Source: JBBTTE01 sp038064395 (GTDB lineage: Bacteria; Patescibacteriota; Saccharimonadia; Saccharimonadales; UBA4665). Taken from it: 64,000 bases of DNA. Every line of letters begins with the position of its first letter. The stretch's first letter is position 1. Below the pieces are notes generated by a model that was not told where the DNA came from, did no database searches, and was given only the letters and a program-made list of their open reading frames with translations. This document shows, piece after piece, positions 35,302 through 44,706 of the stretch. The DNA lies in the NCBI GenBank assembly GCA_038064395.1, contig JBBTTE010000008.1, forward strand, positions 1 to 64,000. Reading direction: 5' to 3'. The position numbers and the translations under genes were made by a program.

Positions 35302-35994
35302 ATGAGTGATCAAGTAAGCCTTAATTATCTGCACGCATTTTTGCAGCAGCACCCTGTCAAACGTTACAAAAAGGGTGAAATAATCCTGTTCCAGGGCGAG
35401 GCACCACGGAGCGCCTATGCAATCAAAAGTGGGGTTGTGAAGGCTTATAACCTCAGCGTCGGTGGTGACGAGAAGCCAATAGCTTTCTACGGTCAAGACC
35501 ATGTTTTCCCCGCTTCCTGGGTCTACGGCAAAGTTGCTAGTGCCATCTATTATTACGAGGCTTACACATCTGAAGTTGAGGTCTATGTAATCAACCGTCA
35601 AGAATTCCTTGACTTCATGATCAAGCGACCGCACTTGCTCTACCAAGAGCTTGAAAGAATGCTTTCAGATCAACTCGGCGGTTCGATTAGGCTCAATGCC
35701 CTGCAGCACTCTAGGGCTAGCGATAAGCTGGTATATACACTGCATTATCTAGCGATGACCCACGGCAAGCCTTTAGCCAACAACAAGGTTGAAATAACGC
35801 TCGACCTGACCCATCAAGATTTCGCTAATCTGACAGGCCTAACGCGCGAAACGGCCGCCACAGAACTCAACAAGCTTAAGAAGCAAAAAGTTATCGAGTA
35901 CGCCAAGAATGTTCCATACACTCTAGACCTAACTAGGCTAATGAAGCTACTGAATGATCAGTTTATAGCTGATCTTGGTGTTACTGCGCTTTAG
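35302..35994 (+). CDS. Crp/Fnr-family transcription regulator
   Basis: A 230-residue protein with an N-terminal cyclic-nucleotide-type beta-roll, a long dimer helix (about 112-140) and a winged helix-turn-helix (about 168-200). The recognition helix has Thr-Arg182-Glu183-Thr, the same Arg-Glu pair that reads GTGA in CRP. The phosphate-binding cassette of true cAMP receptors (GELGL ... RSA) is absent, and no Fnr-type cysteine cluster is present, so the signal is unknown. It is a candidate binder of the palindrome in front of the ATP synthase operon. The gene overlaps the opposing response regulator by 14 nt. Confidence 0.88.
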   Translation: MSDQVSLNYLHAFLQQHPVKRYKKGEIILFQGEAPRSAYAIKSGVVKAYNLSVGGDEKPIAFYGQDHVFPASWVYGKVASAIYYYEAYTSEVEVYVINRQEFLDFMIKRPHLLYQELERMLSDQLGGSIRLNALQHSRASDKLVYTLHYLAMTHGKPLANNKVEITLDLTHQDFANLTGLTRETAATELNKLKKQKVIEYAKNVPYTLDLTRLMKLLNDQFIADLGVTAL

Positions 35995-36403
35995 CTTTTG
36001 AAGCTTTTGGTGCAGCCTTGGTGCTTTTAGTGTCGGCCTCAAGACTTTCGTTGACCACCATTGCTAGATTGTGTGGCGCTGTCCAAGACTTGATTATGCA
36101 GCGGTGCGCACCTAGCTTATAGGCTTCTGCTACCTCTGGCGAGTTCTCCATATTGGTGAATATGAGTATCTTAACATCATTATGCTTGCGACTCGGTGTG
36201 TTCCATTGTTGCAAGAACTCTAGACCGCCCATTACGGGCATCAACAGATCGAGCAGGATTAGATCGGGCTTAAAGGAGCTAAGCTTATCAAGTGCCTCTT
36301 GGCCGTCGAAAGCCTCAATAACCTCATGGCCGGCGTGCTTGAGGATGATTCGGTATGCTTTGTTAAGATCGTGATCGTCTTCGACGACTAGTATTTTGGA
36401 CAC
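35981..36403 (-). CDS. Single-domain response regulator
   Basis: A 140-residue CheY-like receiver. Acidic pocket DD at 9-10, phosphoacceptor Asp52 in LLDLLMPVMGG, a conserved Thr in IFTNM, and a conserved Lys near IIKSWTAP. No DNA-binding output domain follows, only a lysine/alanine-rich tail, so it acts through protein contacts. It starts at GTG with GGAG 8 nt upstream and lies behind its probable partner kinase. Confidence 0.9.
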   Translation of the reverse strand: MSKILVVEDDHDLNKAYRIILKHAGHEVIEAFDGQEALDKLSSFKPDLILLDLLMPVMGGLEFLQQWNTPSRKHNDVKILIFTNMENSPEVAEAYKLGAHRCIIKSWTAPHNLAMVVNESLEADTKSTKAAPKASKAKAQ

Positions 36404-36470
36404 AGGAACACTCCATTTACGTGACTTACTACTATTTATAGCATAGTTCTATTAAGCTAATGTGTAATTT

Positions 36471-37637
36471 CTAACTTGTTTTGGCGGCGTCCGCCAGTTT
36501 CTTAGGCAGACGTTTACCTCGCGGCAAGCTGAAGAAGAACGTTGTGCCTTTGCCCTGGTCGCTGACGAACCATATTTTGCCGCCTAGGGCGTCGAGCAGG
36601 CCTTTTACTAAGTACAGTCCTAGTCCTGTACCGGTGGTCTCGCGCTTGACCACATTATGAGCACGGAAGAACTTACTGAAGACCTGGTCTTGTGAGTATT
36701 TGGGGATTCCCCAGCCGCTATCGCTGACCTCTACTACAATTTCGGCTTGCTTAGGCTTGATAGTCACGCTCACTTTGCCAGAGTCCGGTGTGTACTTAAT
36801 CGCATTGGCTACTAAGTTGGTCATTACTTCTTTGACAACTAGCGTGTCGGTCTTGATTCTGGTGCTGCCCTTGCCGCTCACATTCAGTGAAAGAGCTATC
36901 GACTTGGTGTCTGCCATTAGGGATAGTTCCTGAATGACCTCTTTGGCGATCTTATCTAGCTGTAATAGCTTGGGCGTCACGGCTATTGTGCCGCTCTCGA
37001 TACGCGTAATATTGAGCAGATTACTAATTAATTCGTTCATTCGATCTGTGGCACGGATGATCGTATTAAGCGATTTCTTCTGCGACTTGTTAAGTTCACC
37101 CATGTAGCCGTCGAATAGCATGTGAGTGTAGGTCTTAATAGCCGATAGTGGCGTTCTAAGCTGGTGAGAGGCCAAGGATATGAACTCGCTTTTCATTCTG
37201 TCGACTTCTTGCTCGAAGGTAATGTCGCGGAATACTTCGATAGCACCTAGCGGCTTGCCGTTGAGCAAAATCGGTGATGCGTTAATGGCAAGCGCAATCT
37301 TGTGGCCGTTCTTCTTACGATAATAGGTCTTCTCGGCGATCGGCTTGCCAGTTAAGAAGGCTTTGATAATTGGGCGATCAATCAGGTTTATTGGTTCATC
37401 GTCTAAGCTTACAGCCATGATTTTCTTAGGGAACCAGGTGCCGATTAACTCGTCTTCACTGTAACCAAGCAATTGCTGAGCGGTCGGGTTAACCCTGGTA
37501 ATTCTGCCGAATTCGTCAGTTGTAATTGCTCCGTCACCGATGCTTGTGAATAAGGCCTCAGCCACAGCTCGCTGCTCTTGTGCGGCTTGCTTGGGCTTGG
37601 GTTTGGCAGATTTATCGTTTGGGGTCATGTGAGGCAT
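36471..37637 (-). CDS. Soluble PAS-domain sensor histidine kinase
   Basis: A 388-residue kinase without a membrane helix, so it senses a cytoplasmic signal. Order: PAS domain (about 25-140), HisKA with the phosphorylated histidine in SLASHQLRTPLSAIKT, then the HATPase with N box NLVANAIKYTPD, G1 DSGWGIP and G2 GTGLGLYLVKGLL. It probably phosphorylates the receiver encoded 67 nt downstream. The ATG follows a weak CTGGAA Shine-Dalgarno. Confidence 0.93.
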   Translation of the reverse strand: MPHMTPNDKSAKPKPKQAAQEQRAVAEALFTSIGDGAITTDEFGRITRVNPTAQQLLGYSEDELIGTWFPKKIMAVSLDDEPINLIDRPIIKAFLTGKPIAEKTYYRKKNGHKIALAINASPILLNGKPLGAIEVFRDITFEQEVDRMKSEFISLASHQLRTPLSAIKTYTHMLFDGYMGELNKSQKKSLNTIIRATDRMNELISNLLNITRIESGTIAVTPKLLQLDKIAKEVIQELSLMADTKSIALSLNVSGKGSTRIKTDTLVVKEVMTNLVANAIKYTPDSGKVSVTIKPKQAEIVVEVSDSGWGIPKYSQDQVFSKFFRAHNVVKRETTGTGLGLYLVKGLLDALGGKIWFVSDQGKGTTFFFSLPRGKRLPKKLADAAKTS

Positions 37638-37652
37638 TTCCAGGATATTTGA

Positions 37653-37934
37653 TTAAGTTTTACTTTGGTTTGATAACTTACGAAGTTCCGCAGTGTATTG
37701 CTCTACCATTTTGCTGTCTTCGGTGAGATAACAGACTGCTGATCGTATCCAGTCGATTAGTTGGACTAGATCGTTTTGCGACAAGTCTTTGGGCGATTTG
37801 TGTAGATGGTTCTCAATTTGTCCAGCAATGAATCTATTAGCCGATGATCCTAAGTAATGGCGTGAAACACTGACCACCTGTTCGTAGAACGAAGCATTTG
37901 ATTTTGCGTCAATTGTATTTATCGTCATCCGCAC
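37653..37934 (-). CDS. Hypothetical small helical protein, upstream of the histidine kinase
   Basis: No family recognised. The 93-residue product appears fully helical (FYEQVVSVSRHYLGSSANRF, then an acidic/hydrophobic C-terminus) and soluble. It is 15 nt before the kinase gene, in the same operon, with a GAGG Shine-Dalgarno near the ATG. It may modulate the two-component pair. This is inferred from position only. Confidence 0.6.
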   Translation of the reverse strand: MRMTINTIDAKSNASFYEQVVSVSRHYLGSSANRFIAGQIENHLHKSPKDLSQNDLVQLIDWIRSAVCYLTEDSKMVEQYTAELRKLSNQSKT

Positions 37935-38031
37935 CTCTTCCGCTGTTTATATTATTAAACCATAGTCGACAGTGATCACTCGTAAGATTTTCGACATGTA
38001 TCATCATGACTCAAAGGTAACTTTATTAAGC

Positions 38032-38060
38032 TTGTGCTAATCAGTCGACTCGGTGATAAT
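38032..38060 (+). promoter_or_regulatory. Promoter of the gene at 38069
   Basis: TTGTGC (38032-38037), a 17-nt spacer and GATAAT (38055-38060). The ATG is 8 nt after the -10 box. The -35 hexamer and spacer match those of the promoter at 29491. Confidence 0.55.
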
Positions 38061-38068
38061 GTCGCTAT

Positions 38069-39022
38069 ATGAAGTCGCCTAGCAGCACGGGTCTTAAGAT
38101 CAACAAGAAGCAGTTGTTGCTAGCTCTTTTGCTAGTTATAGGTCTGTACGTTATTGTTCCGCAGTTTGGCGAGTTTAAGTCGAGCTGGCACTTGTTGTCG
38201 AAGCCGCAGCCAGTCTGGGTTTTGCTGGCGGTTTTGCTAACGATGCTTACATATTTTGCAGGAGCTATGACCTACGTCCTTCTAGCATTTAAGCGGTTGC
38301 GTTATGTTCAGGTCGTATTGGTTCAGCTGGCTGCAATGTTCGTCAATCGTCTATTGCCAAGTGGTATTGGCGCCCTGGGTGCTAATTATCTGTATCTACG
38401 CCATGCCAAGCATACTTCAACCCAGGCAGGCAGCATGGTGGCGATAAATAATTTGCTAGGTGTTCTTGGGCATGGTCTGTTGGTTGCTCTGACGCTATTG
38501 TTATATTCGGGTGTAACTTCACTTGCAATCAGTAACAATGACTTTGTTGGCAGCGTAGCAAAGGTCTTGATTGTCGTGGGGGTGCTAGCCGTTATCATGT
38601 TGGTGATATTTGGCAGGAAGAAATTTGTGAGTACCTTAGCCGACTTGCGTAAGCAGCTTTTGACTTATCGACGTCGCCCTTGGCGTTTGCCAGCTGCGCT
38701 GCTGTCCTCGGTAGTACTTACGCTGTTTAATGTCTTATGCCTGGTTAGTTGTGCGCTTGCTCTAGGGGTACACTTACCGTTCGCAGTGATACTTTTGATA
38801 TTTAGCTTTGGTGTTGGGGCCGGCGCGGTAACGCCAACGCCTGGCGGTTTGGGAGGCTTTGAGGCTGGCTTGGCGGCTGGCTTCGTAGCTTATCATGTAG
38901 CTAGCCCGACGGCTCTGGCCGTAGCATTATTGTATCGTTTGATTAGCTACTGGATGCCGCTTGTAATCGGCGCGCTGGCATTTATAGTCTGTCAGCAAAA
39001 GCAGCTTTTTTTGACCAAGTAA
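38069..39022 (+). CDS. UPF0104-family membrane flippase-type protein
   Basis: A 317-residue polytopic protein related to the lysylphosphatidylglycerol synthase membrane domain. The segments LPSGIGALGANYLYLRH and TPTPGGLGGFEAGLAAG are the two family hallmarks, placed in the middle and late in the chain. It should handle lipid-linked molecules in the envelope. It starts a cluster with the two glycosyltransferase genes downstream. Confidence 0.8.
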   Translation: MKSPSSTGLKINKKQLLLALLLVIGLYVIVPQFGEFKSSWHLLSKPQPVWVLLAVLLTMLTYFAGAMTYVLLAFKRLRYVQVVLVQLAAMFVNRLLPSGIGALGANYLYLRHAKHTSTQAGSMVAINNLLGVLGHGLLVALTLLLYSGVTSLAISNNDFVGSVAKVLIVVGVLAVIMLVIFGRKKFVSTLADLRKQLLTYRRRPWRLPAALLSSVVLTLFNVLCLVSCALALGVHLPFAVILLIFSFGVGAGAVTPTPGGLGGFEAGLAAGFVAYHVASPTALAVALLYRLISYWMPLVIGALAFIVCQQKQLFLTK

Positions 39023-39071
39023 CTAACAGGGATGCTATCTCTGTAACAGTTTGCTATAATTGGGTCAAGTA

Positions 39072-40031
39072 ATGAGCAGAAAACCCTTGTCATCACTAAC
39101 TGTCGTAGTGCCTGTTTATAACGAACAGGCTGGTTTGGCTAGCTTTCATGAATCACTGATTAGGCGGATAGATTCACTAGGCTACTTCAAGTTTGATGTT
39201 ATCTATTGCAATGATGGCAGTACTGACGGCAGCTTAGAGAGGCTCAAATCTTTGACAGAACACGATAAGCGCGTGCAAATATTGTCGTTAACTCGCAACT
39301 TCGGCAAAGAAGTGGCTACGACGGCTGGGATAAACCTTGCAAAGGGTGACGGCATCATAACAATTGACGCCGATGGTCAGCATCCAGTTGAGCTGATCCC
39401 CGAACTTATCAATGAATGGCACTCAGGGGCAAAAGTGGTGATCGGTCTACGCACTGATAACAGTACAGCGTCGTTGATTAAGCGTTCTGGATCGACTATG
39501 TTCTATCGACTATTCAATCGGCTTACGGGTCTACCAATTGTGGCCGGCGGTACTGACTTCCGATTAATCGACAAGGTAGTGCAGGCTGATTTTGCTCGCC
39601 TTACAGAGCGTAATCGAATTACGCGCGGTCTAATCGACTGGCTAGGCTACCAGCGAGTCTATGTACCCTTCAGCGCTAAGCCTCGATTGCACGATGATTC
39701 CGGGTATTCAATTAAGAAGCTCTTCAAGCTAGCCATCGATAGCGTTATATCTATGAGCAGTTCCCCGCTATATGTAACTGCCTATATTGGGGCTATTGTA
39801 TTGCCGCTGTCTCTACTTCTGGGACTTGTCATGGCCATCAATGGGTTATTCGGTGATCCTCTCGGCTGGCATGCTACGGGCGGGGCGTATATTATCGTAC
39901 TGATGTTGTCTCTAATCGGTGTTGTACTGATGTCACAAGGCATAATTGGGCTCTACCTGTCACATATTCATAGCGAATCGCTTAACCGACCACTTTATGT
40001 AATTGATACCGAGGCATCGGTCATCAAGTGA
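39072..40031 (+). CDS. Undecaprenyl-phosphate glycosyltransferase (GtrB-like)
   Basis: From ATG 39072, 319 residues. The GT2 domain has VVVPVYNEQAGLASF, the YCNDGSTDGS loop and the metal site TIDADGQHP. Two C-terminal membrane helices (about 232-255 and 270-292) complete the GtrB/YfdH layout. It loads a sugar onto the lipid carrier for the next gene, whose N-terminus is a GtrA-type flippase domain. The extended -10 TGCTATAAT (39052-39060) sits 11 nt upstream, which rules out the earlier in-frame TTG. Confidence 0.88.
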   Translation: MSRKPLSSLTVVVPVYNEQAGLASFHESLIRRIDSLGYFKFDVIYCNDGSTDGSLERLKSLTEHDKRVQILSLTRNFGKEVATTAGINLAKGDGIITIDADGQHPVELIPELINEWHSGAKVVIGLRTDNSTASLIKRSGSTMFYRLFNRLTGLPIVAGGTDFRLIDKVVQADFARLTERNRITRGLIDWLGYQRVYVPFSAKPRLHDDSGYSIKKLFKLAIDSVISMSSSPLYVTAYIGAIVLPLSLLLGLVMAINGLFGDPLGWHATGGAYIIVLMLSLIGVVLMSQGIIGLYLSHIHSESLNRPLYVIDTEASVIK

Positions 40032-43000
40032 CCATGATGAGGCTACCTTGGCTGGCGTCTAAGCACGTGCAGCGGTATATAATTATTGGTCTCTTGGTCT
40101 ATGGCTTTGAGCTGCTAGTCATTATATTGGCTCAGCAAGCTGGAGCTGGTAACTTGTTGGCCGTTGGTCTCAGCTTCTGGCTCGGCCTGCTCTTATCGTT
40201 TGGCCTCCAGAAGATCATTACCTTTGGCGACAAGCGCCTCCATCACAAGATCTTAATTACGCAATTCATTGCTGTTTGCCTGTTGGTGCTGTTTAACTTT
40301 GGCTTTACACTTCTGTTGACAGCCGCACTTGATGGCCGTCTTTCGGCAGTGTTATGTAGAACACTTGCGCTGGGGATTACTACCATCTGGAACTTTTACA
40401 TCTACAAAACCTATATATTCAAGACTAGTCCATCAAGACCAAGCAAGAAACGTGCCAAATCCACCAAGTCTAAAAGCCTGAGCGCACGAATCAAAAAATG
40501 GCATAGCCGACATTATCGTGCCTTGCTCAAGCGACCCATAATGAAGCGGCTAAACCGTCTAGGCAAAAAGCCTAAGTTCGCTAAGAGATATTTGCTGGCA
40601 TGTCTGCTGATATTATTCGTGACTTCAATATTCTGGTCGATCATGGGTGCACAGGTCCACCAAGCTAACGCTGACCAGCTTGTAAATGCGTACTTAATGC
40701 AGGATTGGTCAACATTCCGTGGTGCTGCTCTGCCAGACCAGCATAGCTTTTTTGTTAAGTGGCCGTTGTTTTTGCTTGTCAAACTGTTCGGCTTTAGTAC
40801 GGCTAGCTTCATAGCTATGACGGTTCTGACTGTTCTAGTAACTATCGCTGGACTTGTCTATATATTATCCAGGATTGAGCGTCGGCCAGTAGTGCTCGGT
40901 ACGATTTGTCTTGGACTTAGTTCGGTGCTGTTATTAGTCCCGACACAGCCTTACGCAGGTGGACTGTTGCCTGTTAATATGGCAATGCTAACGACTCGCA
41001 ATCTAGAGTATCTGCTGTACATCGCTGCGCTCTATTGTTTGATTAAGGCGCCGAAACTGGTTAGCAAGTATTCTTTGGTTGCCGTGCTGCTATTCAGCGT
41101 TCTGATAGCTAGTGATAAGTTATTCATGTCACTAAGTCTGTTAGGTGCAGGGCTAGCAATTATTTGCTACATCCTTAGACAGCGCTGGACGCTAGTCAGT
41201 CTTTCGAGTCGGTGGTTGCTCGTTGGTGCATCGGGCGTGCTCGGCGCAAGCGCAATAGTTAGTCTGATTAACCACTCTAATTTAACTAACATAGTCTCGC
41301 TGAGCTCTATAGGCCCTTATGGGTTGACCCATGGCCTAGGCAACGTATTGCTCGCCTGTGCTTACGCAGTCGGCGGTATACTGACTAACTTCGGAGCCAA
41401 TCCAGCTTACGACGCACTGAGCTTACAGGCGATTCCGAGCCAACTAATCGACAATATGTTGAGTGTCGGTGGCTTGGCCTATATTGTGAATTTTGGTGTT
41501 ATGTTGATCGGGCTGTGCGCTGGTTATATGATGCTGTTACGCAGCCTTGGCTTGATCAAGCAGCCTAAGTTCGCATTCAGCCTTAAGAACAAACTAGCAG
41601 TAATGATGATCTGGAGCGTAGTCGCTGTGACAATTCTATTTGTGGCCACTCACCACTACTATGTTGTCGATGCTAGATACCTGACCTTGAGTTTGTTTGC
41701 GCTATTTGTTGTACTGTCGGTTTGGAGTAGTGAAAAGCGACTTAGGCCTGAATTATGGCTAACAGCTGCCCCGATACTAGTTGTCAGTATTGCTTGCGGT
41801 ATGTTGGCCTCAATCAGTGCGTCTCACAATCAAACACAAGTCTCAGATCCGCTAGTTAGGCGAAACCAAATAATAGTCCAGACGCTAGCCAGCCATAAGG
41901 TAGACGCGCTTGTTGGAGACTATTGGAGGATTCTGCCAGTCAAGGCGCTGAACAATAAGCAAACGGTATCGCCTCTAGCTGGTTGCACCGACGAGAGACA
42001 AATACTAACTAGTGACAGGTGGCAACCCGACTTGCGTCGCCACAGCTTTGCCTACCTGTTGACTTTAGAAGGCAGCCTAACTGACTATCCTAACTGCAGC
42101 CTAGCTCAAATCGAGAAGATTTACGGCGTGCCGAACAGTAGTGCATTGATTGATGGCACCCTCGACCACCCTAAGGAGAAACTGCTGTTCTACGACCGAG
42201 GGATCAGTATTAGCCGCAAGACTACTGCAAGTGAACCGAAGACATCAACTGTGTTGCCGATAGATCTAGCTGGCCTCACTAATGCTGATTGTTCGGCACC
42301 GACGATTATGAATGTAGTGGCTCACCAAGATGACGATTTATTATTCATGAACCCAGACTTGTTCAAGGATATTAAGGCTGGACGTTGCGTCAGAAGTGTT
42401 TACCTAACGGCTGGTGACGCTGGTGAGTATGCTCCCTACTGGTTGTCTCGCGAAAAGGGCTCTGAAGCTGCATACTCCTTGATGTCAGGAACCAAATCTA
42501 TTTGGATTCAGAAGATTGTAAAGTTGCCAGGAGGACAGTTTGTCACGATAGATAGTCCCAAGGGCAACAATAGTATAAGCCTGATTTTTATGCACTTGCC
42601 TGATGGTAATTTGCGAGGCGAAGGATTTGGCACATCACATCACGAAAGTCTTGATGCTCTAGAGGCAGGCCGTATAGCTAGCGTCGACAGTGTCGACAAT
42701 CAATCGAGCTATACGCAAGACCAGCTAACTCAAGCGTTGGTCGACTTATTGCGCGCATATCAGCCAGTAGAATTAAGAACACAGAGCACCTTAGACGGCT
42801 CTCGATATAACGATCATAGCGATCATATGGCAACTGGTAGAATTGCCGCCAAAGCTTTAAGTCAGTATGAGGCACAGCTGCCAGGCGAACATTTGGTTGC
42901 ACCCTTAAAGTACTATGTTGGCTATCCTGTTCGTCAGTCGCCCGCCAACATTACTCAGCGTGAGTTTCGTAACAAGGAGGCAATATTCATGGCTTACGCA

Positions 43001-43096
43001 GCGTTTGACAGTAGCGTCTGTCACTCGGTTGGTCAATGTCGACAAACCTCAACTTACGGCTCATATCTAAGGCGGCAATACACCAGCCCCAACTAG
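40028..43096 (+). CDS. GtrA / GT-C membrane / PIG-L deacetylase fusion protein
   Basis: A 1022-residue three-part protein. Residues about 12-135 form a GtrA-like four-helix domain ending WNFYIYKTYIFK. A lysine/arginine-rich linker leads to a GT-C-like membrane domain (about 186-590) with an acidic first outer loop. After about 600 the chain is extracytoplasmic and contains a PIG-L/LmbE domain with the zinc motif His766-Gln-Asp-Asp and a later DHSDHM site. It could flip a lipid-linked sugar, transfer it and deacetylate the amino sugar. The start is GTG at 40028, overlapping the GtrB-like stop. Confidence 0.8.
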   Translation: MTMMRLPWLASKHVQRYIIIGLLVYGFELLVIILAQQAGAGNLLAVGLSFWLGLLLSFGLQKIITFGDKRLHHKILITQFIAVCLLVLFNFGFTLLLTAALDGRLSAVLCRTLALGITTIWNFYIYKTYIFKTSPSRPSKKRAKSTKSKSLSARIKKWHSRHYRALLKRPIMKRLNRLGKKPKFAKRYLLACLLILFVTSIFWSIMGAQVHQANADQLVNAYLMQDWSTFRGAALPDQHSFFVKWPLFLLVKLFGFSTASFIAMTVLTVLVTIAGLVYILSRIERRPVVLGTICLGLSSVLLLVPTQPYAGGLLPVNMAMLTTRNLEYLLYIAALYCLIKAPKLVSKYSLVAVLLFSVLIASDKLFMSLSLLGAGLAIICYILRQRWTLVSLSSRWLLVGASGVLGASAIVSLINHSNLTNIVSLSSIGPYGLTHGLGNVLLACAYAVGGILTNFGANPAYDALSLQAIPSQLIDNMLSVGGLAYIVNFGVMLIGLCAGYMMLLRSLGLIKQPKFAFSLKNKLAVMMIWSVVAVTILFVATHHYYVVDARYLTLSLFALFVVLSVWSSEKRLRPELWLTAAPILVVSIACGMLASISASHNQTQVSDPLVRRNQIIVQTLASHKVDALVGDYWRILPVKALNNKQTVSPLAGCTDERQILTSDRWQPDLRRHSFAYLLTLEGSLTDYPNCSLAQIEKIYGVPNSSALIDGTLDHPKEKLLFYDRGISISRKTTASEPKTSTVLPIDLAGLTNADCSAPTIMNVVAHQDDDLLFMNPDLFKDIKAGRCVRSVYLTAGDAGEYAPYWLSREKGSEAAYSLMSGTKSIWIQKIVKLPGGQFVTIDSPKGNNSISLIFMHLPDGNLRGEGFGTSHHESLDALEAGRIASVDSVDNQSSYTQDQLTQALVDLLRAYQPVELRTQSTLDGSRYNDHSDHMATGRIAAKALSQYEAQLPGEHLVAPLKYYVGYPVRQSPANITQREFRNKEAIFMAYAAFDSSVCHSVGQCRQTSTYGSYLRRQYTSPN

Positions 43097-43843
43097 TTAC
43101 ATTTGAATACGATTGAAACGGTTAACGGCAAATATTACCGTGGCTACGCAAGTTAGAGCGATTACTACAAGATCTTGTGCAATACCGAAGTGCGTCTGGT
43201 TAATCAGGAAGAAACGCAGTGCATCAACCATGTAACTTATGGGGTTGAGCGTGCTAATAATACGCAGTACTTCAGGTACGTTGGTCAAGGGATATAAGGC
43301 GCTAGACAGGAAGAAAAGTGGCATAACGATCAGATTGTTTATGCCTTGAAAGCCTTGAAAGTCATCAACACTTGAAGCAATGGCGGCACCGAAGCAAGCC
43401 AAAGCCACACTCATGACGGCCAGAATCAGTAGTGCCGGCAGAACCATTATCCAATCGTAAGGCCTGAAGCCAAGAAATAGTGACAAGAGGAATACCAAAC
43501 TTCCCTGCATGATAGATATCGTTGCGCCGCCCATAGCGCTGCCTAGCAGGATCTTGGTTCTTGATACGGGTGCGACCAGAAGCTCTGACAAGAAGCCAAA
43601 ACGCTTGTCCATTAAGATAATAACGCCCCAGAATACACCTGAGAGCAAGACAGTCTGGGCAATAATGCCGGGCACCAAGAATTCTAAGTAGTTGCCCTGT
43701 CCTGCCTGTTTGTAGATCGCACCAATTCCATAACCGAGCGCCAACATGAGTAAGATCGGTTGCCCCAGAGTTCCAAGAATGCGTGAGCCGCTACGGAAGT
43801 AGCGCCTTATTTGTCTTAGCCACAAAGCATATAGTATGTCCAT
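43097..43843 (-). CDS. ABC-2 type exporter permease
   Basis: A 248-residue membrane protein with six helices, typical of DrrB-like ABC-2 permeases. Segments LGQPILLMLALGYG, SELLVAPVSRTKIL and MPLFFLSSALYPLTNVPEVL are family hallmarks. With the ATPase encoded 8 nt upstream it forms an exporter for a lipid, polymer or drug. Its end abuts the end of the fusion gene on the other strand. Confidence 0.9.
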   Translation of the reverse strand: MDILYALWLRQIRRYFRSGSRILGTLGQPILLMLALGYGIGAIYKQAGQGNYLEFLVPGIIAQTVLLSGVFWGVIILMDKRFGFLSELLVAPVSRTKILLGSAMGGATISIMQGSLVFLLSLFLGFRPYDWIMVLPALLILAVMSVALACFGAAIASSVDDFQGFQGINNLIVMPLFFLSSALYPLTNVPEVLRIISTLNPISYMVDALRFFLINQTHFGIAQDLVVIALTCVATVIFAVNRFNRIQM

Positions 43844-43851
43844 GTTATTCC

Positions 43852-44661
43852 TTACCGTAGAGTCTTGTTACGCAGGGCTGTCTTGAAGTTAAGCCCGTTA
43901 TTATTGCCAGAATCAGAATCATCTCTCGTCATTGAGCCAGTTAGCTTAAGGTATGCATCCTCTAGGGTCTTGGTCTTGGTCTGCTTGCAGAGCTCTGAAG
44001 TAGTGCCGCTGGCTACGATTTTGCCGTGGTCAATGATAGCGATTCTTTCTGCTACGGCTTCAGCTTCATCTAGGTAGTGTGTAGTGAAGAAGATTGTCAT
44101 TCCCTTCTCGTCGCTTAGGCGCTTGACGTAGTTCCACATTAGATTGCGAGTCTGAGTGTCTAGGCCAAGAGTCGGTTCGTCCAAGAACAGGATACGTGGC
44201 TCATGCAGCAGCCCGCGGGCTATCTCTAATCGACGACGCATGCCTCCCGAAAAGGTCTTAATCATGGAGTCCTTGCGATTCCAAAGTTCAACTAGTTCAA
44301 GTAGCTCTTCTATGCGCATGTAACGTTCGCTCTTAGGAATGCCATAAAGCGTAGCGTGTAGCTCCATGTTCTCATAAGCTGACAGCTCTTCGTCAAGACT
44401 AGGATCCTGGAAGACGATACCAAACGCCTTGCGTGCCGAGTCTCGCTCGCGAGTAACGTCATGGCCAGCAAGGTGCAGACTACCACTAGTCGGGCGCAGC
44501 ATAGTAGTTAACATTTTAATGGTAGTGCTCTTGCCTGCTCCATTGGGCCCTAAGAATGCAAAAATTTCGCCTTTTTTGATATCAAAAGAGATGCCGTCGA
44601 CGGCAGTTATGTCACCGAAACGCTTGGTGACGTTCTTAACTGAAATAATGTCCTGAGCCAT
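43852..44661 (-). CDS. ABC transporter ATPase (DrrA-like)
   Basis: A 269-residue ATPase with Walker A GPNGAGKSTT near residue 38, signature FSGGMRRRLEIARGLL, Walker B ILFLDEPTLGLD and switch histidine in FFTTHYLDEAE. The C-terminal extension (about 35 residues, polar) is longer than the core family requires. It energises the permease encoded directly downstream. Confidence 0.93.
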   Translation of the reverse strand: MAQDIISVKNVTKRFGDITAVDGISFDIKKGEIFAFLGPNGAGKSTTIKMLTTMLRPTSGSLHLAGHDVTRERDSARKAFGIVFQDPSLDEELSAYENMELHATLYGIPKSERYMRIEELLELVELWNRKDSMIKTFSGGMRRRLEIARGLLHEPRILFLDEPTLGLDTQTRNLMWNYVKRLSDEKGMTIFFTTHYLDEAEAVAERIAIIDHGKIVASGTTSELCKQTKTKTLEDAYLKLTGSMTRDDSDSGNNNGLNFKTALRNKTLR

Positions 44662-44706
44662 GTCTTACCTCTTATTGTAACAGGCGTAACTATATTTTGT
44701 ATACCA

